A stretch of DNA of 13,188 nucleotides. Origin: an uncultured Micrococcales bacterium (lineage in GTDB: Bacteria > Actinomycetota > Actinomycetes > Actinomycetales > Microbacteriaceae). Numbering within the stretch: position 1 is the first letter of the stretch; every line of letters begins with the position of its first letter. The DNA lies in assembly GCA_913056225.1 (NCBI GenBank), contig CAJXMQ010000019.1, forward strand, positions 1-13,188, written 5' to 3'. Under the pieces are notes generated by a model that searched no databases, was not told where the DNA came from, and saw only the letters and a list, made by a program, of their open reading frames with translations. The translations under genes and the position numbers were made by a program. Below, piece after piece: positions 7,575 through 13,188 of this stretch.

Positions 7575-8566
7575 AAGTTGCCGTGATTGGAGCTGGCAGC
7601 TGGGGAACCACTTTTGCCAAGGTTTTGGCAGATAGTGGAAATCAGGTAACCCTCTATTCCCGAAGATCAGAAATCGCCTCTGAGATCAATCAGCACAGAA
7701 GAAACTCTGACTATTTGCCAGGAATCAATCTTCCCGAGAGTGTCACCGCAACATCAGATCTTGAACAGGCCCTGTTGGGCGCTGAGCAGATTTACCTGGC
7801 GGTGCCATCAAATACACTCAGAGACTTTCTAAAGCAGGCTGAGGGGCTTTTGGGCGACGCTTTGCTAGTCAGTTTGATGAAGGGTTTGGAATCAGACACC
7901 CAGATGCGAATGAGCGAAGTGATTGCTCAGCAAAGCGGTATTGATCGCTCTCGAATTGTGGTGGTGAGTGGTCCAAACCTAGCTCTTGAAATCGCCCAGC
8001 AGCAACCAGCAGCCTCGGTGGCAGCCTGCTCGGACATCGACAATGCAATGTTGGTGGCAAAAGCGTCATCCAATGAATATTTCACTGTGTTTGCAAACCA
8101 AGACGTGATCGGCACTGAGCTGGGTGGAGTGTTGAAAAACCTGATTGCGCTCGCCCTGGGAATTGTTAGTGGTGTCGGCCACGGGCAGAACACCAAGGCC
8201 AGCATTCTGACCAGAGGGCTAAGTGAAATTACTAGGTTTGCCGTAGTGCTGGGCGCTGCCAGGAAAACCATGTACGGTTTGGCGGGATTGGGTGACTTGG
8301 TTGCGACTGGAGAATCATCACTTTCTCGAAATCACCGAGCCGGTGAGATGCTGGGTAAGGGTTATTCAAAACGTGAGGTTATGAAACTAATGAGCCAAAC
8401 AGCCGAGGGACTTAACTCAGTAGGCCCAGTTTTAGCATTGGCGGAGGAGAAAAATCTCTCACTTCCAATCATTGAACAGCTGAATTTAGTAATCGAGGGC
8501 AAGATGCCCGTTCAGGATTTTGGCAATCAGCTAACCCATGAAACCGAAGAGGCGGAAATCGAATGA
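7571..8566 (+). CDS. gpsA: NAD(P)-dependent glycerol-3-phosphate dehydrogenase
   Basis: GpsA reduces dihydroxyacetone phosphate to sn-glycerol-3-phosphate for phospholipid synthesis. The 331-residue protein opens with a Rossmann motif GAGSWG (residues 7-12). The C-terminal catalytic domain has LKNLIALALG with the conserved Lys189, the substrate-binding GHGQNTKASILTRGL segment and YGLAGLGDLVAT. Length and motif order are standard. The start codon is within ATGA shared with the plsC stop, and no good Shine-Dalgarno sequence is visible, so translation probably depends on plsC. It likewise ends in an ATGA overlap with ddl. Confidence 0.97.
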   Translation: MKVAVIGAGSWGTTFAKVLADSGNQVTLYSRRSEIASEINQHRRNSDYLPGINLPESVTATSDLEQALLGAEQIYLAVPSNTLRDFLKQAEGLLGDALLVSLMKGLESDTQMRMSEVIAQQSGIDRSRIVVVSGPNLALEIAQQQPAASVAACSDIDNAMLVAKASSNEYFTVFANQDVIGTELGGVLKNLIALALGIVSGVGHGQNTKASILTRGLSEITRFAVVLGAARKTMYGLAGLGDLVATGESSLSRNHRAGEMLGKGYSKREVMKLMSQTAEGLNSVGPVLALAEEKNLSLPIIEQLNLVIEGKMPVQDFGNQLTHETEEAEIE

Positions 8567-9612
8567 GGGTATTGGTAGTTTGTGGCGGAGAGTCTTCCGA
8601 GCACAGTGTCTCACTTTCCACCACTAGGGCAGTCCTAGATGCCATCGACCCAAGCCACGAGGTGATTCTGGTTGGGATTACCAAGGAAGGGAAACACATT
8701 CTTTTGCCCGCGGTTGGTGAATGGGAACTAACAGAATCTCCAGAACTAGAGGACAACGATTTAGAAATTTTGTGGCCACTCGGTGGTGGCGACCTGGCGT
8801 ATTTTGAATACAGGGAACTGATTCCAATTGGTGAGATTGATGTTTGTTTGCCACTTCTACACGGAGACAATGGAGAAGACGGATCAATCCAGGGTCTTTT
8901 GCAGCTGAGCCACATTCCCTATGTCGGAAATGGAATCGCGGCCAGTGCCATTGCCATGGACAAAAAACTCACCAAAGACGTTTTGCGTCAGGCTGGAATC
9001 AGTGTCTGTGATGAAGTCGTGGTGAAGCACAATCAGTTTTTGGATAACCCTGAGGCAACCACCGAAGAAATTGTTCGGAACATCGAGTTTCCGGTTGTTG
9101 TGAAGCCAGCCAAAAGTGGTTCATCCGTGGGTGTCACCGTTGCCGAGGATCAATCCAGCCTCGTTCACGGATTGATTGAAGCGTTCAAGCAAGACACCAA
9201 GGTTTTGATTGAACCAAGGCTTGTTGGCAGAGAACTGGAAATAGCGGTGCTTGAAAATCTAGCGGGGGAGCCTGAAACCTCAATCGCAGGTGAGATTGTT
9301 TTGGGTGGTGGCGGGATATATGACTACAACGCCAAGTATCTTTCCGATGCCGCAACTTTGAAAGTTCCCGCTGATTTATCCGAAGCGGAGCTAAATCAGA
9401 TGAAGGGGATAGCCGCCAAGGCATTCAGCGCTCTTGGCTGCGAGGGTTTGGCAAGAGTTGATTTTTTCCTAACCGAGCAGGGATGGTTTCTCAGTGAGGT
9501 GAATACGATGCCTGGGTTTACTCCAATTTCAATGTATCCCAAGCTTTGGAAAGAATCTGGTGTTGAATATCCAGAGCTAATTGCAAGACTGATTGAGCTG
9601 GCTATTCGATAA
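8563..9612 (+). CDS. ddl: D-alanine--D-alanine ligase
   Basis: Ddl joins two D-alanines with ATP to form the dipeptide that MurF adds to the peptidoglycan precursor. The 349-residue protein shows the N-terminal GGESSEHSVSLST motif, HGDNGEDGSIQGLLQL, the ATP-grasp stretch VVKPAKSGSSVGVT and the C-terminal metal-binding EVNTMPGFTP. The serine of GSSVGV and the late Glu/Asn are the usual ligase residues. ATGA overlaps the gpsA stop. The upstream GAGGCGGA inside gpsA may help initiation. It is the last gene of the leuC-to-ddl run and overlaps the convergent DUF3515 gene by 11 bases, with no intrinsic terminator visible. Confidence 0.97.
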   Translation: MRVLVVCGGESSEHSVSLSTTRAVLDAIDPSHEVILVGITKEGKHILLPAVGEWELTESPELEDNDLEILWPLGGGDLAYFEYRELIPIGEIDVCLPLLHGDNGEDGSIQGLLQLSHIPYVGNGIAASAIAMDKKLTKDVLRQAGISVCDEVVVKHNQFLDNPEATTEEIVRNIEFPVVVKPAKSGSSVGVTVAEDQSSLVHGLIEAFKQDTKVLIEPRLVGRELEIAVLENLAGEPETSIAGEIVLGGGGIYDYNAKYLSDAATLKVPADLSEAELNQMKGIAAKAFSALGCEGLARVDFFLTEQGWFLSEVNTMPGFTPISMYPKLWKESGVEYPELIARLIELAIR

Positions 9613-10039
9613 CGGTGCAGAACTTGTCTGCCGGTATTGACCCCACTGCGGGGGCCAGTTCCTCCAAGGTGGTAATCCCGCTGGCGTTATCGGCATCGAC
9701 GATTACCTCGGTGGCAGGCGTTCTTCCAAAGGTGACAAACCTGAAACTCGGTGCTTGGCTGTCATCCACTAGCCAGTCAATTCCGCCCGCAGTCACACAG
9801 GGTAATAAGCTCGCCTCCGTTGGCTCCAATCCGCAGCGGTAAATAATTGCTGTTGGATCACCCCAGGCAGCAGTTGCCTGAGCGTTTGTGTATTTGCGGT
9901 CATGAGGTCCGATTTGATCAGGAACTCGAACAGAGATTTCCGCGCAGGCTGGATCATTAGCATCTTCAGCTGCCTGAAGAGAAACTAACGGAGTGCACCC
10001 GGTTAAAAACAGAATTGGCAGAAGTAGCAAAATTTTCAT
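9602..10039 (-). CDS. DUF3515 family lipoprotein
   Basis: From the ATG at 10039 this encodes 145 residues. Residues 1-14 form a short lipoprotein signal (MKILLLLPILFLTG) with lipobox LTGC, so Cys15 would be lipidated and the protein tethered outside the membrane. The mature part has the features I associate with actinobacterial DUF3515: DPACAE near the start, a TNAQATAAWGDPTAIIYRCGL core, a GIDWLVDD segment and a VTFGRTPATEV strand. Four further cysteines are present and could form disulfides. Function is unknown, and its place beside ddl and thiL is typical of Microbacteriaceae. The open frame continues upstream to 10096, but that part lies inside thiL. TAACCT seven bases before this ATG, with no Shine-Dalgarno site, supports the chosen start as leaderless. 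Confidence 0.88.
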   Translation of the reverse strand: MKILLLLPILFLTGCTPLVSLQAAEDANDPACAEISVRVPDQIGPHDRKYTNAQATAAWGDPTAIIYRCGLEPTEASLLPCVTAGGIDWLVDDSQAPSFRFVTFGRTPATEVIVDADNASGITTLEELAPAVGSIPADKFCTVIE

Positions 10040-10063
10040 TAGAAACAGGTTACCTTTGAAATC
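10040..10063. promoter_or_regulatory. 24-base bidirectional leaderless promoter, DUF3515 lipoprotein / thiL
   Basis: AGGTTACCTT at 10047-10056 contains TAACCT on the minus strand (10052-10047) and TACCTT on the plus strand (10051-10056), sharing the TA at 10051-10052. Each hexamer ends exactly seven bases before its start codon (10039 minus, 10064 plus). Neither gene has a Shine-Dalgarno sequence at a usable distance. The simplest reading is that both mRNAs begin at or next to their ATG, and that RNA polymerase can load in only one direction at a time. No -35 element is obvious. Confidence 0.6.
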
Positions 10064-11032
10064 ATGCCAACTATCTTCGAATTGGGTGAAAAGCAATCAT
10101 TGAGAATTGCCCTAGCTGAGCTAAAACCGGCCGAAGCGGCAATCATCGGAAGCGGCGATGATGCCGCCCTGATGTTCAGTGATGACGGGAACTATTTAGT
10201 CAGCACCGACACCATGATTGAAGGCAATGACTTCAAATTTGAGTTTTCAACGGCTTACGATTTGGGCTGGAAGGCAATTGCCACTAATTATGCTGACATT
10301 GCCGCTATGGGTGGTGCTCCAACGGCTGCCGTGGTTGCAATGTGTGTTCCTGCCGAAACTGAAATCGAGTGGCTAAAACAATTTGTTAGTGGCTTGCAGC
10401 AAGCGGCGGATTATTTTGCTCCTGGGTCTGGAATTGTTGGTGGGGATTTGGCCACAGGTGAGCACGCGTTTATTTCTGTGACGGTTTTTGGAAACCTTGG
10501 CGGTAATGCGGCGGTTGTTCGCAGTGGTGCGAAGCTTGGTGATGGAGTTTATGTCGGTGGAACCCTGGGCCATGCAGCCTGTGGTCTGGATTTACTTAAC
10601 CACCCAGACCAACAGTTTGCGAAAAGCTATAACCAGTTTGTTGACATCCAGTTGCGCCCAAACCCACCAATAGCACTGGGAATGCAGGCAAATCTTGCTG
10701 GAGCAACTGCAATGATGGACATAAGCGACGGTCTATCCTCCGATGCCACCAGGCTTGCTCAGGCGAGTGATCTGAGTATAGATATCGACAGCTCGCAACT
10801 GACTGGTTACGAGGCAGTTCTAGAACAGGCGGCTCAGTCCATTGCGACTGATGCTCGGCCCTGGGTATTGCACGGTGGAGAGGATCACTCTTTGCTTGCG
10901 ACTTTCAGCGAGGGATCTGAAGTCCCGAGAGGTTTCAAGAAAATAGGCGTATGCAGAAAAGCTGATTTTCCTCTGTCGCTTGATGGAGTTCCAATTGAGC
11001 CATCTGGCTGGGATTCAGTAAAGGTTGTTTAG
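10064..11032 (+). CDS. thiL: thiamine-monophosphate kinase
   Basis: ThiL phosphorylates thiamine monophosphate with ATP to the cofactor thiamine diphosphate. The 322-residue protein has the AIR-synthase/ThiL fold landmarks in order: GSGDDAALM with the metal-binding aspartates, VSTDTMIEGNDF, GWKAIATNYADIAAMGGAP, GGDLATG, the MMDISDGLSSDATRLA motif and the C-terminal HGGEDHSLLATF. The GGEDH form in place of GEDYEL is, from memory, common in actinobacterial ThiL. The ATG at 10064 is preceded by TACCTT seven bases upstream and lacks a ribosome site, so the transcript is probably leaderless. Its stop overlaps the convergent dapD stop by four bases. Confidence 0.94.
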   Translation: MPTIFELGEKQSLRIALAELKPAEAAIIGSGDDAALMFSDDGNYLVSTDTMIEGNDFKFEFSTAYDLGWKAIATNYADIAAMGGAPTAAVVAMCVPAETEIEWLKQFVSGLQQAADYFAPGSGIVGGDLATGEHAFISVTVFGNLGGNAAVVRSGAKLGDGVYVGGTLGHAACGLDLLNHPDQQFAKSYNQFVDIQLRPNPPIALGMQANLAGATAMMDISDGLSSDATRLAQASDLSIDIDSSQLTGYEAVLEQAAQSIATDARPWVLHGGEDHSLLATFSEGSEVPRGFKKIGVCRKADFPLSLDGVPIEPSGWDSVKVV

Positions 11033-11985
11033 TGAAGCAGGCTGTTTAGGGTAACGCCAGCACCGTCTCTAGGCATTGCCTCCACAGCTCCGGTGGTGGA
11101 ATTTCTTCTGAACAAAATATTGTCTTTCCCACTTAGCTCAATGGCCTTCACCTGTTGGGTCTCGCCATTCGCAATCAGGCTGAGCTTGGTGCCAGCGGTC
11201 AGGTAAAGACCAGCTTCCAAAACACAGTCGTTTCCAAGAGATATTCCAAGCCCACTGTTAGCACCCAGCAAGCTTCGCTCACCAACTGTGATCTTTTGCT
11301 TACCGCCTCCGCTGAGGGTTCCCATGATTGAAGCCCCACCGCCGATATCGCTACCATTTCCGATTACCACACCCTGGGAGATTCTTCCCTCAACCATTGA
11401 AGTCCCCAAAGTGCCAGCATTGAAATTGACAAATCCCTCGTGCATGACAACGGTTCCCGCAGCCAGGTGGGCGCCAAGACGAACTCTGGAAGCATCACCG
11501 ATTCGAACCTTTTCGGGAACCACGTAATCCACCATTCTCGGGAATTTGTCCATGTTGATCGCAAAGATTCCACTTTGCCTAAACTCACCAAGTTTTGCTT
11601 GAAACACCTCAGTCAGGACGGGTCCCTGGTTGGTGAAAACAACATTTGGGAGGTTTGCAAACAATCCCTCCAGATTGATGGTGTTGGGTTGCACCATGCA
11701 GTGAGAGAGCAGGTGAAGCCTTAGGTAAGCATCGGAAACGCTTGTAACCGGCAAGGTTAGATCAATTTCAGTTCTAATTGACCGGGTGCCAGTTGCTAAT
11801 AATTTGTCCTCACGTGCCAGTCCCTCGAGTTGGGGTGGAGCAAACCACTGGCTGTCGTCTTCTGGAGCGCTGCCAAGTTTCGGCTCTGGATACCAGGTGT
11901 CTAAAATCTCACCATTTTCATCAAAAGTGGCCAGTCCATGGCCCCAGGCCTGAGAGTCGATATATTCACTAGTCATAACTGCCAT
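11029..11985 (-). CDS. dapD: 2,3,4,5-tetrahydropyridine-2,6-dicarboxylate N-succinyltransferase
   Basis: DapD succinylates tetrahydrodipicolinate using succinyl-CoA in the succinylase branch to diaminopimelate and lysine. With the start at 11985 it is 318 residues, the length expected of the actinobacterial DapD type. The N-terminal AWGHGLATF segment is characteristic. The C-terminal half is a left-handed beta-helix built from hexapeptide turns, from about VRIGDASRVRLGAHLAAG through SLLGANSGLGISLGNDCVLEAGLYLTAG, which trimerises in this family. The ATG at 11985 is preferred because TAGCCT ends eight bases upstream. An internal ATG at 11976 would shorten it by three residues, and the frame upstream to 12069 lies inside dapE. 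It is divergent from dapE, which acts later in the same pathway. Confidence 0.95.
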   Translation of the reverse strand: MAVMTSEYIDSQAWGHGLATFDENGEILDTWYPEPKLGSAPEDDSQWFAPPQLEGLAREDKLLATGTRSIRTEIDLTLPVTSVSDAYLRLHLLSHCMVQPNTINLEGLFANLPNVVFTNQGPVLTEVFQAKLGEFRQSGIFAINMDKFPRMVDYVVPEKVRIGDASRVRLGAHLAAGTVVMHEGFVNFNAGTLGTSMVEGRISQGVVIGNGSDIGGGASIMGTLSGGGKQKITVGERSLLGANSGLGISLGNDCVLEAGLYLTAGTKLSLIANGETQQVKAIELSGKDNILFRRNSTTGAVEAMPRDGAGVTLNSLLH

Positions 11986-12010
11986 AACTTTACAGGCTAC
12001 GCTTGAAATC
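11986..12010. promoter_or_regulatory. 25-base bidirectional leaderless promoter, dapD / dapE
   Basis: AGGCTACGCT at 11994-12003 contains TAGCCT on the minus strand (11999-11994) and TACGCT on the plus strand (11998-12003), sharing the TA at 11998-11999. The plus hexamer ends seven bases before the dapE ATG and the minus hexamer eight bases before the dapD ATG at 11985. No Shine-Dalgarno sequence is present on either side. The layout copies the DUF3515/thiL intergenic region almost exactly. This predicts paired but competing expression of two enzymes of one pathway. Confidence 0.6.
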
Positions 12011-13084
12011 ATGAATTCTCTTGATCTTGAAAAGTCACTGGCAGAGCTGACCATAGATGTTTGCAACATTGAAAGCGTCAGTGGAAACGAAGCTGAGCTA
12101 GCAGATCAGGTTGAAAAAGCTCTGCAATTACCTCATTTGCAAGTTCATCGTGATGGCAATGCGGTAATTGCAAAGACTAACCTCGGAAGATCGAAAAGAA
12201 TTATTCTGGCGGGTCACCTAGACACTGTTCCAGTCGCGGAAAACCTTCCTGCGAAGCTAATGCACTTTGAGCGCGAGCAAGTTGTTTGGGGGCGGGGCAG
12301 CGTTGACATGAAAGGGGGAGTGGCGGTTTTTTTGAAATTGGCCCGAGAACTGGTCACCCCAAAATACGACCTGACTTGGATTTTTTATGACCAAGAAGAA
12401 ATTGAGAGCGAGAAAAACGGCCTAGGCAGGATTTTTAGGAATTCACCCGATTTGCTTCAGGCGGATTTTGCAATTTTAGGGGAGCCAAGTTCGGCTCAGC
12501 TAGAGGGTGGCTGCAATGGCACTATAAGAATTGAGATTTCAACCAAAGGCCAGAAGGCACACTCGGCGAGGCCCTGGATGGGTTCAAACGCCATTCACTC
12601 AATGGCCGAAGTGTTGCAAAAACTGACTGTTTATCAACCCGCGGAGATTGAAGTTGATGGGCTTGTCTATAAAGAAAGCCTGAATGCTGTCGGAATTGCA
12701 GGTGGAGTTGCGAACAACGTGATCCCAGATTGGGCAACACTGACGGTCAATTATCGATTTGCCCCAAACAAGACCGCAGCGGAGGCCATTGCCTTTTTAG
12801 AAAAATACTTTGAGGGAATGTCTTTCATTGTCACTGACCAGGCATCGGCCGCACGACCTGGTCTAGAGATGCCAGAGGTGCAAGAGTTTATTCAAGTGCT
12901 GGGAACTCAGCCAAGAGCCAAATACGGCTGGACAGATGTGGCCAGGTTCAGCGAGATGGGGATTCCTGCGGTGAATTTCGGCCCAGGAAACCCCTCAAAA
13001 GCCCACGCTGATGACGAGTCAGTCCCAGTTGGTCACCTGCAGGATTGCTACGAGTCGATCAACAGCTGGCTAAGCGGGGGTTAA
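12011..13084 (+). CDS. dapE: succinyl-diaminopimelate desuccinylase (M20 metallopeptidase family)
   Basis: DapE hydrolyses N-succinyl-LL-diaminopimelate to LL-diaminopimelate and succinate. The 357-residue protein carries the M20 di-zinc site in order: His69 and Asp71 in GHLDTVP, bridging Asp99 in GSVDMKGG, the catalytic/ligand pair Glu129-Glu130 in DQEEIES, the Glu of LGEPSS and the His of SKAHADDE near the C-terminus. The middle part (about residues 170-280) is the dimerisation lid domain, with the GQKAHSARPWMGSNAIH segment. The divergent dapD gene strongly supports DapE over another M20 amidase. The ATG at 12011 has TACGCT seven bases upstream and no ribosome site, suggesting a leaderless mRNA. 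Its stop overlaps the -35 box of the next gene. Confidence 0.95.
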   Translation: MNSLDLEKSLAELTIDVCNIESVSGNEAELADQVEKALQLPHLQVHRDGNAVIAKTNLGRSKRIILAGHLDTVPVAENLPAKLMHFEREQVVWGRGSVDMKGGVAVFLKLARELVTPKYDLTWIFYDQEEIESEKNGLGRIFRNSPDLLQADFAILGEPSSAQLEGGCNGTIRIEISTKGQKAHSARPWMGSNAIHSMAEVLQKLTVYQPAEIEVDGLVYKESLNAVGIAGGVANNVIPDWATLTVNYRFAPNKTAAEAIAFLEKYFEGMSFIVTDQASAARPGLEMPEVQEFIQVLGTQPRAKYGWTDVARFSEMGIPAVNFGPGNPSKAHADDESVPVGHLQDCYESINSWLSGG

Positions 13085-13109
13085 CATATCCACCCAAAGG
13101 TGGGATAAT
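13081..13109 (+). promoter_or_regulatory. sigma-A-like promoter of the DUF3117 gene with an inverted repeat in its spacer
   Basis: TTAACA (13081-13086) and GATAAT (13104-13109) are separated by exactly 17 bases, making this the most consensus-like promoter in the window. Transcription would start near 13116 and leave a leader of about 24 bases with AAGGAG. The spacer holds CCACC (13090-13094), loop CAAA, GGTGG (13099-13103), an inverted repeat that might be an operator. It lacks a T-run, so it is not a good terminator for dapE. Confidence 0.6.
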
Positions 13110-13139
13110 AAAAGGCTGTTGCAACTATAAGGAGTTTTC

Positions 13140-13188
13140 ATGGCAGCGATGAAACCACGCACCGGTGACGGTCCAATGGAAGCCGAAC
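13140..13188 (+). CDS. DUF3117 family small protein, 3' end outside the window
   Basis: The first 16 codons read MAAMKPRTGDGPMEAE, which matches the N-terminus I recall for DUF3117, a roughly 55-residue actinobacterial protein of unknown function. AAGGAG at 13129-13134 lies five bases before the ATG, and a well-formed promoter precedes it. The gene is cut by the window edge. Its position directly after dapE also fits actinobacterial gene order. Identification rests on a short but distinctive stretch. Confidence 0.85.
   Translation, partial: MAAMKPRTGDGPMEAE

Noticed and set aside
10040..10096. N-terminal extension of the DUF3515 frame
   Set aside because: It runs antisense into thiL and would bury the lipoprotein signal that starts at 10039.
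10862..10900. GGEDH in ThiL as a missing catalytic residue relative to GEDYEL
   Set aside because: The acidic pair is kept, and from memory the His form is normal for actinobacterial ThiL.
11986..12069. N-terminal extension of the dapD frame
   Set aside because: It runs antisense through the dapE start and the proposed promoter; family N-termini begin close to the AWGHGLAT segment.
13085..13110. Intrinsic terminator for dapE
   Set aside because: The hairpin is only five pairs and is followed by ATAATAAAAGG, not a T-run; the spacing of the flanking hexamers fits a promoter better.
1..13188. Defence system, prophage, insertion sequence, CRISPR array or biosynthetic cluster
   Set aside because: Every sizeable stretch is accounted for by housekeeping genes; no transposase, integrase, direct-repeat array or long inverted repeats were seen by eye.

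Overview
The window reads as chromosomal DNA from a low-GC, streamlined actinobacterium, most probably a planktonic freshwater or marine Microbacteriaceae (the Rhodoluna/Aquiluna type). This is an inference from protein style and gene order: an actinobacterial-type DapD of about 318 residues, a DUF3515 lipoprotein, the start of a DUF3117 gene beside dapE, and the chain leuC-leuD-murA-plsC-gpsA-ddl. Base composition is close to even, unusually low for the phylum. Coding density is very high: no gene-free stretch exceeds about 160 bases, and no insertion sequence, phage gene, CRISPR array or other mobile DNA is visible.

Layout. 1-69 is the 3' part of a tRNA-Gln(CUG), followed after 10 bases by a small four-helix membrane protein (80-463). 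Convergent with it is a metallo-beta-lactamase-fold hydrolase (458-1090, minus), which is divergent from a diacylglycerol/lipid kinase (1141-2001). Then come tRNA-Glu(CUC) at 2046-2118 with a strong intrinsic terminator, and an MFS transporter on the minus strand (2160-3413). From 3468 to 9612 six genes run head to tail with overlaps or tiny gaps: leuC, leuD, murA, plsC, gpsA, ddl. A DUF3515 lipoprotein (9602-10039, minus) is divergent from thiL (10064-11032). dapD (11029-11985, minus) is divergent from dapE (12011-13084), and a DUF3117 gene starts at 13140 and leaves the window.

Functionally most of the window feeds the cell envelope. MurA starts muropeptide synthesis, Ddl makes D-Ala-D-Ala, DapD and DapE belong to the succinylase branch that supplies diaminopimelate/lysine, GpsA and PlsC supply glycerol-3-phosphate and phosphatidic acid, and the lipid kinase also acts on glycerolipids. 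LeuCD (leucine) and ThiL (thiamine diphosphate) are biosynthetic neighbours.

I did not find a new defence, mobile or biosynthetic system. The most interesting signal is regulatory. Three short divergent intergenic regions (1091-1140, 10040-10063, 11986-12010) each carry two opposed -10 hexamers (TANNNT) sharing the same central TA. In two of them the hexamers lie 7-8 bases from the start codons with no Shine-Dalgarno sequence, which predicts leaderless mRNAs on both strands and competition for one promoter core. Head genes without Shine-Dalgarno sites (MFS, DUF3515, thiL, dapD, dapE) fit the leaderless pattern, while operon-internal genes use Shine-Dalgarno sites or overlap coupling.
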